A stretch of DNA of 32,978 nucleotides from Clostridium sp. AM34-11AC (GTDB taxonomy: Bacteria; Bacillota; Clostridia; Lachnospirales; Lachnospiraceae). The position numbers and the translations under genes are program-made. Location of the stretch: assembly GCF_003435375.1 (NCBI RefSeq), contig NZ_QWGL01000030.1:1-32978 (forward strand), read 5' to 3'. Shown here in pieces: positions 26,052 through 32,978 of the stretch. The notes under the pieces were generated by a model. It saw only the letters and a program-made list of their open reading frames with translations. It did not search any database and was not told the origin of the DNA. Within the stretch, counting starts at the first letter, position 1. Each line of letters begins with the position of its first letter.

Positions 26052-29000
26052 TCAGATTTCAGCAATATTGATCAGTGTAAGTTCTTTTGCACGATTTTCC
26101 ATACTTGTCACAAGCGCTCTCGCAGTATCGACTGCAGTGAGAACGGTAACGCCTGTCTCGATCGCATTCCGGCGGATGATAAAGCCGTCATGGCTTCTCT
26201 CTGCGCCCTGTGCTGGGATATCGATGACAAGGTCGATCTCATGTCCAAGGATCAGGTCAAGAAGGTTCGGAGACTCCTGCTCGATCTTTCTTACCGGAAT
26301 GACCTTTACGCCGTGCTCGTTGAAATACTTTGCGGTTCCTGCGGTACAGAAGATACGGTAACCCTGTGCCTTGAATCTCGCAGCAATGTCGAGCATCTCT
26401 TCCTTATCGGAATCGCGGACAGTCATGACCATGTTCTTATACTTCGGAAGCTTGATTCCTGCGCCCTGGAAGGCCTTGTAAAGAGCTTCGTTGAAGGTCT
26501 TTGCGATGCCGAGGCATTCACCTGTGGATTTCATCTCCGGTCCAAGGCTGATATCAGCTCCACGGATCTTCTCGAAAGAGAATACCGGCATCTTCACTGC
26601 GTAGTAATCTGCCTCTTTCTGGAGTCCCGGTGTGTAGCCGAGTTCCCGGATCGTATGACCGCAGATGATCTGAGTTGCCAACGGTACGATCGGGATTCCC
26701 GTTACCTTACTGATATACGGAACGGTTCTGGAAGAACGCGGGTTGACCTCGATGATAAATACACCTTCGTCATTTACAATAAACTGGATGTTGATCATTC
26801 CCTTTACATGGAGCGCCCTTGCGAGCTTCTCTGTGTATTCCACGATCGTCTTCTTGTTGTCCTCGGTGATGCTCTTCGCCGGATATACGGAGATACTGTC
26901 GCCGGAATGGATACCGGTACGCTCGATATGCTCCATGATACCCGGGATCAGGATATCGGTACCGTCGCAGATCGCATCGACCTCGATCTCCTTACCCATG
27001 ATATACTTATCAACTAAGATCGGATGCTCCTGCGCGATCCGGTTGATGATGCCGATGAATTCGTCGATATCCTCATCGCAGATCGCGATCTGCATACCCT
27101 GTCCGCCAAGAACGTAGGACGGACGAACGAGTACCGGATAGCCTAACTCATTTGCTGCCTTTTTCGCCTCTTCTGCTGTAAATACAGTCTGTCCCTTTGC
27201 TCTCGGGATCTGGCACTGCTCCAGGATCTCATCGAAGAGTTCTCTGTCCTCAGCGGCGTCAACATCCTCGGCAGCGGTTCCCAGGATCGGGACTCCCATC
27301 TTCATCAGAGCCTCTGTGAGCTTGATGGCTGTCTGTCCACCGAACTGGACAACTGCTCCGTCCGGTTTCTCAATATCAACGATGCTCTCCACATCCTCCG
27401 GAGTCAGCGGTTCGAAATACAGTTTGTTAGCGATATCAAAGTCTGTGCTGACAGTCTCCGGGTTATTGTTGATGATGACGGTCTCAAAGCCCTCTTTCTC
27501 GAAGGCCCAGGTGCTGTGAACAGAACAGAAGTCGAACTCGATACCCTGACCAATGCGGATCGGTCCGGAACCGAGAACGAGAACCTTCTTCTTCTCAGTC
27601 TCGCCCTCTGCCTCATTCTCGCTGCCGAAGCAGGAGTAATAGTACGGGGTTTCAGCCGCAAACTCAGCCGCGCAGGTATCTACCATCTTGAAGGCAGCAC
27701 GGATGCCGTTTGCATGACGCATCTCCTTGATCTCATTTTCTGCGAGACCTGTGAGTTTCGCAATCACATGATCCGGAAATTCGATGCGCTTTGCTTCCTT
27801 TAAAAGATCAGCGTCGAGGTTCTTCCCAACTTTCTTTAAGGCATTCTCCATCTCAACGAGGATCATTAACTTGTCGATGAACCAGATATCGATCTTCGTG
27901 ATGTCGTGGATCAGCTCGTAATCGAAACCGCGGCGGAGTGCCTCCGCAATGACCCAGATCCGGCGGTCATCCACGTTGTGAAGCTGCTCTTTTAACTGTT
28001 CATCTGTGAGTCCGCTGTAGTCGTAAGACATTAAGGAGTCCACATGCTGCTCCAGAGAGCGGATCGCTTTCATTAAGCCGCCCTCAAAGCTTGTGCAGAT
28101 ACTCATGACCTCTCCGGTCGCTTTCATCTGGGTTCCTAACTTGTGACTCGCATTGATGAATTTATCGAAGGGAAGTCTCGGCATCTTGACTACCACATAG
28201 TCGAGCATCGGCTCGAAGCTTGCGTAGGTCTTCTTTGTAACAGCGTTCTTGATCTCATCAAGTGTGTAGCCGAGGGCGATCTTCGCGGCAACCTTCGCGA
28301 TCGGGTATCCTGTCGCCTTGGACGCAAGGGCGGAGGAACGGCTTACACGCGGGTTTACCTCAATTACACAGTACTCGAAGCTCTCCGGGTGAAGTGCGTA
28401 CTGTACGTTGCAGCCACCGGTGATACCAAGCTCTGTGATGATCTTTAACGCGGAGGTACGGAGCATCTGGTACTCTTTATCTCCTAATGTCTGGGACGGA
28501 GCGACAACGATACTGTCACCGGTATGTACGCCCACAGGGTCGATATTCTCCATGTTGCAGACGGTGATCACATTGCCTGCACCGTCACGCATAACCTCAT
28601 ATTCGATCTCCTTCCAGCCCGCAATACAGCGCTCTACAAGGACCTGGCCCACACGGGATAAACGGAGTCCGTTCTCCAGGATCTCTGCGCACTGCTCCTC
28701 ATTATAGGCAATACCGCCGCCGGAGCCGCCAAGGGTATAAGCCGGACGGAGAACGACCGGATAACCGATCTCTTTTGCAACAGCAAGACCTGTGTTCACA
28801 TCCTCAACGATCTCAGACGGAGCCACCGGTTCGCCGATCTTTTCCATTGTCTCCTTGAACATTTCACGGTCTTCGGCTTTTTTGATCGTGAGGGCTGTTG
28901 TACCGATAAGGCGCACGTTATTTGCCTTTAAGATACCTGCCTCCTCCAGTTCCATTGCAAGGTTTAAGCCGGCCTGTCCGCCAAGGGTCGGGAGGACACT

Positions 29001-29252
29001 GTCCGGTTTTTCTTTCTTAATCAACTGCTCGACAACCTCAGTTGTCAGCGGCTCAATATATACCCGGTCCGCGATATCCTTATCTGTCATGATCGTTGCC
29101 GGGTTGGAGTTTAAGAGAACGACCTCGATGCCTTCTTCCTTTAAGGAACGGCAGGCCTGTGTTCCCGCGTAGTCAAATTCTGCGGCCTGGCCGATAACGA
29201 TCGGACCGGAACCGATTACAAGTACTTTCTTGATCTCTGGATTCTTAGGCAT
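26052..29252 (-). CDS. carB: Carbamoyl-phosphate synthase large subunit CarB, 1066 aa
   Basis: The large subunit makes carbamoyl phosphate from ammonia (delivered by CarA), bicarbonate and two ATP, feeding pyrimidine and arginine synthesis. Two homologous ATP-grasp halves are visible, beginning KKVLVIGSGPIVIGQAAEFD and KKVLVLGSGPIRIGQGIEFD (about 550 residues apart). An oligomerisation segment lies between them and a C-terminal MGS-like allosteric domain ends the protein. Length is standard. It overlaps the carA stop by one base (TAATG), so CarA and CarB are made in step. A terminator follows. Confidence 0.97.
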   Translation of the reverse strand: MPKNPEIKKVLVIGSGPIVIGQAAEFDYAGTQACRSLKEEGIEVVLLNSNPATIMTDKDIADRVYIEPLTTEVVEQLIKKEKPDSVLPTLGGQAGLNLAMELEEAGILKANNVRLIGTTALTIKKAEDREMFKETMEKIGEPVAPSEIVEDVNTGLAVAKEIGYPVVLRPAYTLGGSGGGIAYNEEQCAEILENGLRLSRVGQVLVERCIAGWKEIEYEVMRDGAGNVITVCNMENIDPVGVHTGDSIVVAPSQTLGDKEYQMLRTSALKIITELGITGGCNVQYALHPESFEYCVIEVNPRVSRSSALASKATGYPIAKVAAKIALGYTLDEIKNAVTKKTYASFEPMLDYVVVKMPRLPFDKFINASHKLGTQMKATGEVMSICTSFEGGLMKAIRSLEQHVDSLMSYDYSGLTDEQLKEQLHNVDDRRIWVIAEALRRGFDYELIHDITKIDIWFIDKLMILVEMENALKKVGKNLDADLLKEAKRIEFPDHVIAKLTGLAENEIKEMRHANGIRAAFKMVDTCAAEFAAETPYYYSCFGSENEAEGETEKKKVLVLGSGPIRIGQGIEFDFCSVHSTWAFEKEGFETVIINNNPETVSTDFDIANKLYFEPLTPEDVESIVDIEKPDGAVVQFGGQTAIKLTEALMKMGVPILGTAAEDVDAAEDRELFDEILEQCQIPRAKGQTVFTAEEAKKAANELGYPVLVRPSYVLGGQGMQIAICDEDIDEFIGIINRIAQEHPILVDKYIMGKEIEVDAICDGTDILIPGIMEHIERTGIHSGDSISVYPAKSITEDNKKTIVEYTEKLARALHVKGMINIQFIVNDEGVFIIEVNPRSSRTVPYISKVTGIPIVPLATQIICGHTIRELGYTPGLQKEADYYAVKMPVFSFEKIRGADISLGPEMKSTGECLGIAKTFNEALYKAFQGAGIKLPKYKNMVMTVRDSDKEEMLDIAARFKAQGYRIFCTAGTAKYFNEHGVKVIPVRKIEQESPNLLDLILGHEIDLVIDIPAQGAERSHDGFIIRRNAIETGVTVLTAVDTARALVTSMENRAKELTLINIAEI

Positions 29253-30325
29253 TATCTTTCCTCCTCCATCATGCGTAAAAAGCGGTCAAACAGATATCCG
29301 GAATCCTGCGGTCCCGGGCATGCTTCCGGGTGGTACTGGACGGTGAAGATATTCTTGCCCACGTACTTTAATCCCTCGTTCGTCTTATCGTTCACGTTCA
29401 CGAACGCCGGAACGGCAACCTCCGGATTCATGCTGTGTTCGTCTACCGCGTATCCGTGGTTCTGGGAGGAAATGTAGACGCGGCCCGTCTCAAGGTCTTT
29501 TACCGGGTGATTTCCGCCGCGGTGGCCATATTTCAGCTTATATGTATTTGCGCCTGTGGCAAGAGCCATGAGCTGGTGTCCGAGACAGATGGCAAAAACA
29601 GGAACATCGGATTCATAAAACTTTCTGACTTCTTTGATGATCTCCGTGTTTTCTGCCGGATCTCCAGGACCGTTGGAAAGCATGATTCCATCCGGGTTTG
29701 TCTTTAAGACTTCCTCAGCCGGAGTATCTGCCGGATATACGGTCACTTCGCAGCCTCTCTTATTTAACTCTCTGGCGATATTCTTCTTTGCGCCAAAGTC
29801 CATGAGTGCAACTTTCTTTCCTTCCCCCGGGAGAACGTATTTCTCTTTTGTGGTTGTCTTTAATACAACGCCTGTTACCTGATACGCCTTGATCCGTTCT
29901 TTCACTTCTTCCAGATCAAAAGATCCGTTCGTTGTGATCATGCCGTTCATGGTTCCTTTTTCTCTTAAAATCTTTGTGAGGGCTCTTGTATCGATACCAC
30001 TGATACCTGGAATATCCTGTTCTTCTAAGAAATGCTGAATCGTGTCCCCACTTCTGAAATTACTGGGGATCCTAGATAATTCTCTGACAATATAACCATC
30101 CGGCCATGCCTGTCCGGACTCCATATCTTCTTTACAAATACCGTAATTACCAATTAACGGATAAGTCATTACCACTGCCTGTCCTGCATAGGACGGATCG
30201 GTAAGGACTTCTAAATAACCGGTCATGGATGTGTTAAAAACAATTTCACTGATTACTTCCCTGGTAGAGCCGATGCTTGTTCCTTCAAACACGGTTCCGT
30301 CTTCCAGTATTAAATATGCTTTCAT
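29252..30325 (-). CDS. carA: Carbamoyl-phosphate synthase small subunit CarA, 357 aa
   Basis: This is the glutaminase subunit that supplies ammonia to CarB. The N-terminal CPSase domain opens KAYLILEDGTVFEG. The class I amidotransferase domain has the catalytic cysteine in FAICLGHQ (C247), with H332 and E334 in QYHPEACPGP. The frame is open to 30430, but AAGGGTGG before ATG 30325 and family length mark the true start. The promoter and a short AT-rich leader with an 8-bp inverted repeat lie upstream. Confidence 0.96.
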   Translation of the reverse strand: MKAYLILEDGTVFEGTSIGSTREVISEIVFNTSMTGYLEVLTDPSYAGQAVVMTYPLIGNYGICKEDMESGQAWPDGYIVRELSRIPSNFRSGDTIQHFLEEQDIPGISGIDTRALTKILREKGTMNGMITTNGSFDLEEVKERIKAYQVTGVVLKTTTKEKYVLPGEGKKVALMDFGAKKNIARELNKRGCEVTVYPADTPAEEVLKTNPDGIMLSNGPGDPAENTEIIKEVRKFYESDVPVFAICLGHQLMALATGANTYKLKYGHRGGNHPVKDLETGRVYISSQNHGYAVDEHSMNPEVAVPAFVNVNDKTNEGLKYVGKNIFTVQYHPEACPGPQDSGYLFDRFLRMMEEER

Positions 30326-30372
30326 GACGCCACCCTTTCTTCTGTGTTCGTGTTCGTTTCCTATCTGGGATT

Positions 30373-30398
30373 GAAAATTTATTTCAGCCCAAATTTTC
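30373..30398. promoter_or_regulatory. Inverted repeat in the carA leader, possible operator
   Basis: GAAAATTT and AAATTTTC (30373-30380 with 30391-30398) form a perfect 8-bp inverted repeat around the predicted transcription start of carAB. No PyrR binding loop or anti-antiterminator structure is evident. Confidence 0.3.
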
Positions 30399-30401
30399 AC
30401 T

Positions 30402-30430
30402 ATTCTATCATGCGGTGAGAGATTTTTCAA
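30402..30430 (-). promoter_or_regulatory. Sigma-A promoter of carAB
   Basis: TTGAAA (30425-30430), 17-nt spacer, TAGAAT (30402-30407), about 75 nt before the carA start. The first transposon-like element ends 22 nt upstream of the -35 box. Confidence 0.75.
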
Positions 30431-30451
30431 CTGGTTTTTTGAAATTTTTCA

Positions 30452-30622
30452 AGAAATTGGTTACAGTTCAGCCATTACATCTTCTTGTTTTCATATTCAT
30501 GAAAACAAGAAGCTTGGTGGTTCCACCATATGCTGATTTGGATGAAAAAGTGCTTATGCAAGCAAGCTTGCAACACACTTTCTCATTCAAACCAGCGCAT
30601 GGCTGAACTGTAACAGAAATTG
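30452..30622. mobile_element. MITE-like element 1 with 8-bp target duplication
   Basis: The element spans 30460-30614 (155 bp). Its ends are a perfect 16-bp inverted repeat, GTTACAGTTCAGCCAT and complement. It is flanked on both sides by AGAAATTG (30452-30459 and 30615-30622), a clean 8-bp target duplication. Inside is a perfect 13-bp stem (30481-30493 with 30500-30512) and a second, imperfect hairpin (about 30531-30599). There is no transposase gene. The 8-bp duplication and related ends resemble the IS66 family, so it is probably moved in trans by such an element. Confidence 0.85.
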
Positions 30623-30818
30623 TTTGTGAAAGTTATGACGGACTAACCAGTGTTGTCCGGGAGTGAAATTTTGAATTATGTTAACTCGACTGATGGGTAT
30701 ATTTCCTGCTGCGAAGCAAAAATATATTCTGTATTTTTTCGTGATATCTTTCTTCCAGATAAATATCAGCGACCGGTATCTGGTACTTTTCTGACTTCTG
30801 ATATTGGATTTATTTTTT

Positions 30819-30967
30819 GTTGGAAGGTAACTATTCAGTACCTTCATAGCTACGTGCAAAAATCCATTCCAGATCAGCTTCGCTGATGGGATTTTTGCCT
30901 TCCAGCCTATGTTTTCTTACGGTCAGCGCAGCAAGTGCGCAGACCTACTGAACAGTTACGTTGGAAG
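30819..30967. mobile_element. MITE-like element 2 with 8-bp target duplication
   Basis: The element spans 30827-30959 (133 bp), with ends GTAACTATTCAGTA and TACTGAACAGTTAC (14-bp inverted repeat, one mismatch). GTTGGAAG flanks it at 30819-30826 and 30960-30967. It contains two strong hairpins: GCAAAAATCC with GGATTTTTGC (30856-30865 / 30889-30898), and GGTCaGCGCA with TGCGCaGACC (30921-30930 / 30936-30945). Its ends share the TTCAG core and starting GT with element 1, and GTAA is the typical IS66 end. It is non-autonomous. It ends about 25 nt before the udp -35 box. Confidence 0.85.
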
Positions 30968-30991
30968 TATCTTTTCAGATGTTATAAAGAG

Positions 30992-31020
30992 TTGTCTCTA
31001 TTGCGGAAAAATGGTAAAAT
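30992..31020 (+). promoter_or_regulatory. Sigma-A-like promoter of uridine phosphorylase
   Basis: TTGTCT (30992-30997), 17-nt spacer, TAAAAT (31015-31020). The leader of about 120 nt includes ACAGCC paired with GGCTGT around a GGTACC centre, of unknown role. Confidence 0.6.
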
Positions 31021-31144
31021 GAATATTGATAAAGGAAAGATTTGAAAACAGCCCTGATACAGACGGAAGGTACCTTTCTTATTCCGAAAATCGGCTGTAA
31101 ATGCTTTTTCCTGCTTATAAACTTCTTATGCGAGGAGGCAGCTT

Positions 31145-31936
31145 ATGAGTAAACTTGTCTATACAAAAGGAAAAGAATATCACATCGGCGTCGGCGCCGG
31201 GGATGTGGGACGCTATGTGATCCTGCCGGGCGATCCGGGGCGCTGTGAGAAGATTGCGAAACATTTCGATAACCCGGTAAAGATCGCCCAGAACCGGGAA
31301 TACACCACCTACACCGGCTATCTCGACGGAGAAAAAGTCAGCGTTGTCTCCACCGGGATCGGCGGACCGTCCGCCTCCATTGCGGTCGAAGAGCTTATCC
31401 ACTGCGGTGCGGACACCTTCATCCGTGTGGGCACCTCCGGCGGCATGCAGAAAGAAGTGCTCGGCGGAGATCTCGTGATCGCTACCGGTGCGATCCGCTT
31501 TGAGGGGACCACAAAAGAATATGCACCCATCGAGTATCCGGCGGTTCCGGATTTCGATGTCACTACTGCGTTAAAGGAAGCTTCTGAGGAACTCGGCTAC
31601 CGCCATCACCTCGGCGTCGTCCAGTGCAAGGACAACTTCTACGGACAGCACTCCCCGGATTCCATGCCTGTGGCAGATGAATTAAACTCCAAATGGAAGG
31701 CCTGGATTGCATGCGGTGCCCTCGCCTCCGAGATGGAGTCCGCTGCCCTCTTCATCGTCGGCAGCGTCCGCAGAGTCCGCACCGGTTCCGTCATGCTCGT
31801 GATCGCGAACCAGACCAGACGGGAACTTGGGCTAGAGGATCCGCAGGTCTATGATACGGAAGCCGCTGTTGTTACAGCGGTGGAGGCAATGAGGAAGCTG
31901 ATCAGAAAAGATCGGGCGGAGCTTGCTGCGAAATAA
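31145..31936 (+). CDS. udp: Uridine phosphorylase, 263 aa
   Basis: This enzyme splits uridine with phosphate into uracil and ribose-1-phosphate for pyrimidine salvage. It belongs to the PNP/UDP family: [12 protein letters not shown] (26-37, phosphate loop), NREYTTYTG (50-58), [16 protein letters not shown] (69-84), RVGTSGG (94-100), and the ribose-binding EMESAALF (196-203). The pattern matches Udp more closely than purine nucleoside phosphorylases. GAGGAGG 6 nt before the ATG is a strong start signal. It is divergent from carAB, so pyrimidine synthesis and breakdown genes flank the element cluster. Confidence 0.93.
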   Translation: MSKLVYTKGKEYHIGVGAGDVGRYVILPGDPGRCEKIAKHFDNPVKIAQNREYTTYTGYLDGEKVSVVSTGIGGPSASIAVEELIHCGADTFIRVGTSGGMQKEVLGGDLVIATGAIRFEGTTKEYAPIEYPAVPDFDVTTALKEASEELGYRHHLGVVQCKDNFYGQHSPDSMPVADELNSKWKAWIACGALASEMESAALFIVGSVRRVRTGSVMLVIANQTRRELGLEDPQVYDTEAAVVTAVEAMRKLIRKDRAELAAK

Positions 31937-32071
31937 GCGCTTTGCCTCTCATCATACGGCTCTTATCGCAAAATATATTGCCATTCATTCCCAGTTCTAT
32001 GCGCGGAATTTTATGGTAGAATCCTTCTTGTAACATTTTTGTAATATTTTTACATAACAGGAGGTTTTACC

Positions 32072-32479
32072 ATGAAAAAACAGATAATGACTGCTCTCGC
32101 AGTTTCCGCCATGATGACACTCGCAATGCCTTTCGCGTCCTTCGCTGCATCCCGCTCTTGCCAGACCGGCTTCCGTCTAGGAAACAACTGTGGATACACA
32201 ACTGGCACCAACGCTATTTCTATGGTTCGGACGCAAGGCGGATGCGTGATTTCCAATGTTAATGCTATTGGTCTTTATACGTTATCTGGGAAAGGATATC
32301 CAAGTTGGGGGACTGGAAATAATTGCGGCACCAGCTGCGCAAACGGCTTCAATGGAGGCAGCTGCTCTTCCGGAACAAACTGCGGTTTAAATTCCTGCAC
32401 TGGCGGGAACTGCCTGACATCCGGGAATGTTTCCATGATTCCAGGAGCGTCATGCGGAAGTTTTATCAGTGCACGATAG
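32072..32479 (+). CDS. Secreted cysteine- and glycine-rich small protein, 135 aa
   Basis: I do not recognise a family. A clear Sec signal peptide (KKQ, hydrophobic core, cleavage probably after A25 in ASFA-AS) precedes a mature part of about 110 residues with ten cysteines. Gly, Asn, Ser and Thr dominate. The motif GNNCG occurs twice (from G37 and again about 45 residues later), followed by a denser stretch with TSCANG, GSCSSG, TNCG and NSCTGGNC. An even cysteine count suggests up to five disulfides outside the cell. GGAGG 7 nt before the ATG supports the start. It stands alone after udp; a weak TAGAAT box lies at 32017-32022. Confidence 0.75.
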   Translation: MKKQIMTALAVSAMMTLAMPFASFAASRSCQTGFRLGNNCGYTTGTNAISMVRTQGGCVISNVNAIGLYTLSGKGYPSWGTGNNCGTSCANGFNGGSCSSGTNCGLNSCTGGNCLTSGNVSMIPGASCGSFISAR

Positions 32480-32525
32480 GCCATTTTCTATTGTTCTCCA
32501 TGACATCATTTAATAAAATCGGTCT

Positions 32526-32586
32526 GTAAACATTGAAATTGCCGGATCTTCTTTTTTTCGAAGAATCCGGCAGTTTCAATGTTTAC
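32526..32586. repeat. Long near-perfect hairpin (61 nt)
   Basis: GTAAACATTGAAA (32526-32538) and its complement (32574-32586) form the base, then TGCCGGAT pairs with ATCCGGCA and the T-rich tip closes. It is too AT-rich at its base and lacks a T-run to be a standard terminator, but it could end the secreted-protein transcript or be a small palindromic element. It also lies where the toxin partner of the next remnant would be expected. Confidence 0.7.
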
Positions 32587-32605
32587 TTTGCCCAGCAATT
32601 TCATC

Positions 32606-32764
32606 CTATATAAAATCGTGCAGTACACGTTTTCCCCGTTCTAACTGCGTCTTGAATTCCATTGGCCAATCATAACGATTCTTGCTGCCTATAATATAAA
32701 TATTTTCCATCAAATTATAATATGATTGCTCCGACAGCATAACTACATTTTTAAAAAGGTCAGT
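32606..32764 (-). pseudogene. Phd/YefM-type antitoxin 3' remnant
   Basis: The minus-strand frame reads DLFKNVVMLSEQSYYNLMEN, then IYIIGSKNRYDW and TQLERGKRVLHDFI before the stop. This is the C-terminal half of a Phd/YefM antitoxin (the V-V-M-L-S-E-x-x-Y-x-x-L-M-E-N block). An upstream in-frame TGA (32765-32767) cuts off the DNA-binding N-terminus. A short out-of-frame ORF with its own ribosome site (MKEMKRKFELTFL) overlaps the break, so a frameshift or fusion is likely. No toxin gene follows. Confidence 0.6.
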
Positions 32765-32767
32765 TCA

Positions 32768-32978
32768 AATTTTCTTTTCATTTCCTTCATTATAACCGCC
32801 TCACTCTATCGCTATCAGTAGGATTACACGAAATCAGTTTTCCCGTGTGATATTTCGTGTGATACTTTCCCCGGAAATATGCGCTTTTACCCTCTTATTC
32901 GAAAGGATAAGCTTATTCCGGAAATCCCGCAAACCCGCATCAAAAATAGGCTTCGCCTATTCAACTCCCCTACCCCTC
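32768..32978. other. Right-edge intergenic DNA with short repeats
   Basis: No gene is seen. ATTACACGAAAT (32823-32834) pairs with ATTTCGTGTGAT (32852-32863) with one wobble. CGTGTGATA occurs twice (32844-32852, 32856-32864). AATAGGC/GCCTATT forms a tight hairpin with a TTC loop near 32945-32961. These look like degenerate repeat-element debris. Confidence 0.4.

Noticed and set aside
25754..26071. Plus-strand ORF of 105 codons between the transporter and carB
   Set aside because: It overlaps the transporter promoter and carB terminator, has AT-driven Phe/Ile/His composition and no ribosome site.
26190..27017. Long plus-strand ORF of 275 codons
   Set aside because: It lies antisense inside carB, has no ribosome site or recognisable protein features, and is a codon-usage shadow.
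30326..30460. PyrR or other pyrimidine attenuator in the carA leader
   Set aside because: No terminator/antiterminator pair or conserved PyrR loop can be formed in the short AT-rich leader.
1..32978. CRISPR array, tRNA or rRNA genes
   Set aside because: No regularly spaced direct repeats and no tRNA- or rRNA-like conserved segments were seen; the only structured RNA gene is rnpB.

Overview
The window looks like a chromosomal segment from a gut-type Firmicute of class Clostridia, probably Lachnospiraceae. The signs are a class A RNase P RNA, the dgt-dnaG-rpoD-trmK-nif3 order, the TGS-type nucleoside kinase next to it, purine-rich Shine-Dalgarno sites and sigma-A-like promoters. The family assignment is an inference from gene content and protein style, not from a search.

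Region 1 (1-12.9 kb) is visibly AT-rich and accessory. Nearly everything reads on the minus strand. In transcription order from about 11.58 kb it holds a DUF3800-like protein, an unknown CxxC protein, a Gabija pair (OLD/TOPRIM nuclease GajA overlapping UvrD-like helicase GajB), an FRG-domain protein, a HEPN/zinc-ribbon gene split by in-frame stops, a ComEC-like metallo-beta-lactamase protein, a PD-(D/E)xK nuclease-like protein, an HNH_5-like nuclease and a Fic remnant cut exactly at its catalytic loop. The genes are mostly 20-95 nt apart, so this is a co-directional anti-phage cassette with one recognisable system (Gabija) and several nuclease or metal-binding partners of unknown function. Its upstream border (11.7-12.9 kb) is decayed: an integrase fragment, a broken HNH gene and a frameshifted acidic ORF.

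Region 2 (13.0-21.6 kb) is core genome: rnpB with promoter and terminator, nucleoside kinase, a 205-nt giant inverted repeat, Nif3-like protein, TrmK, RpoD, DnaG and dGTPase, all on the minus strand. It combines the macromolecular synthesis operon with tRNA and nucleotide housekeeping genes.

Region 3 (21.5-25.8 kb) is a polar amino-acid ABC transporter (binding lipoprotein, permease, ATPase) followed by an M20 amidohydrolase of the AbgB type. It has a strong promoter and hairpins between the genes that probably step expression down.

Region 4 (26.0-32.5 kb) has carA-carB (carbamoyl phosphate for pyrimidines and arginine), divergent from a uridine phosphorylase. Two small non-autonomous transposon-like elements, each with terminal inverted repeats and a perfect 8-bp target duplication, sit between the two promoters. 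After them comes a small secreted protein with ten cysteines. The right edge (32.5-33.0 kb) holds a long hairpin, a Phd/YefM-type antitoxin remnant and small inverted repeats.

The items most worth following are the uncharacterised defence genes around Gabija, the HEPN/zinc-ribbon gene with three same-frame stops, the two IS66-like MITEs with intact target duplications, the giant hairpin and the cysteine-rich secreted protein.
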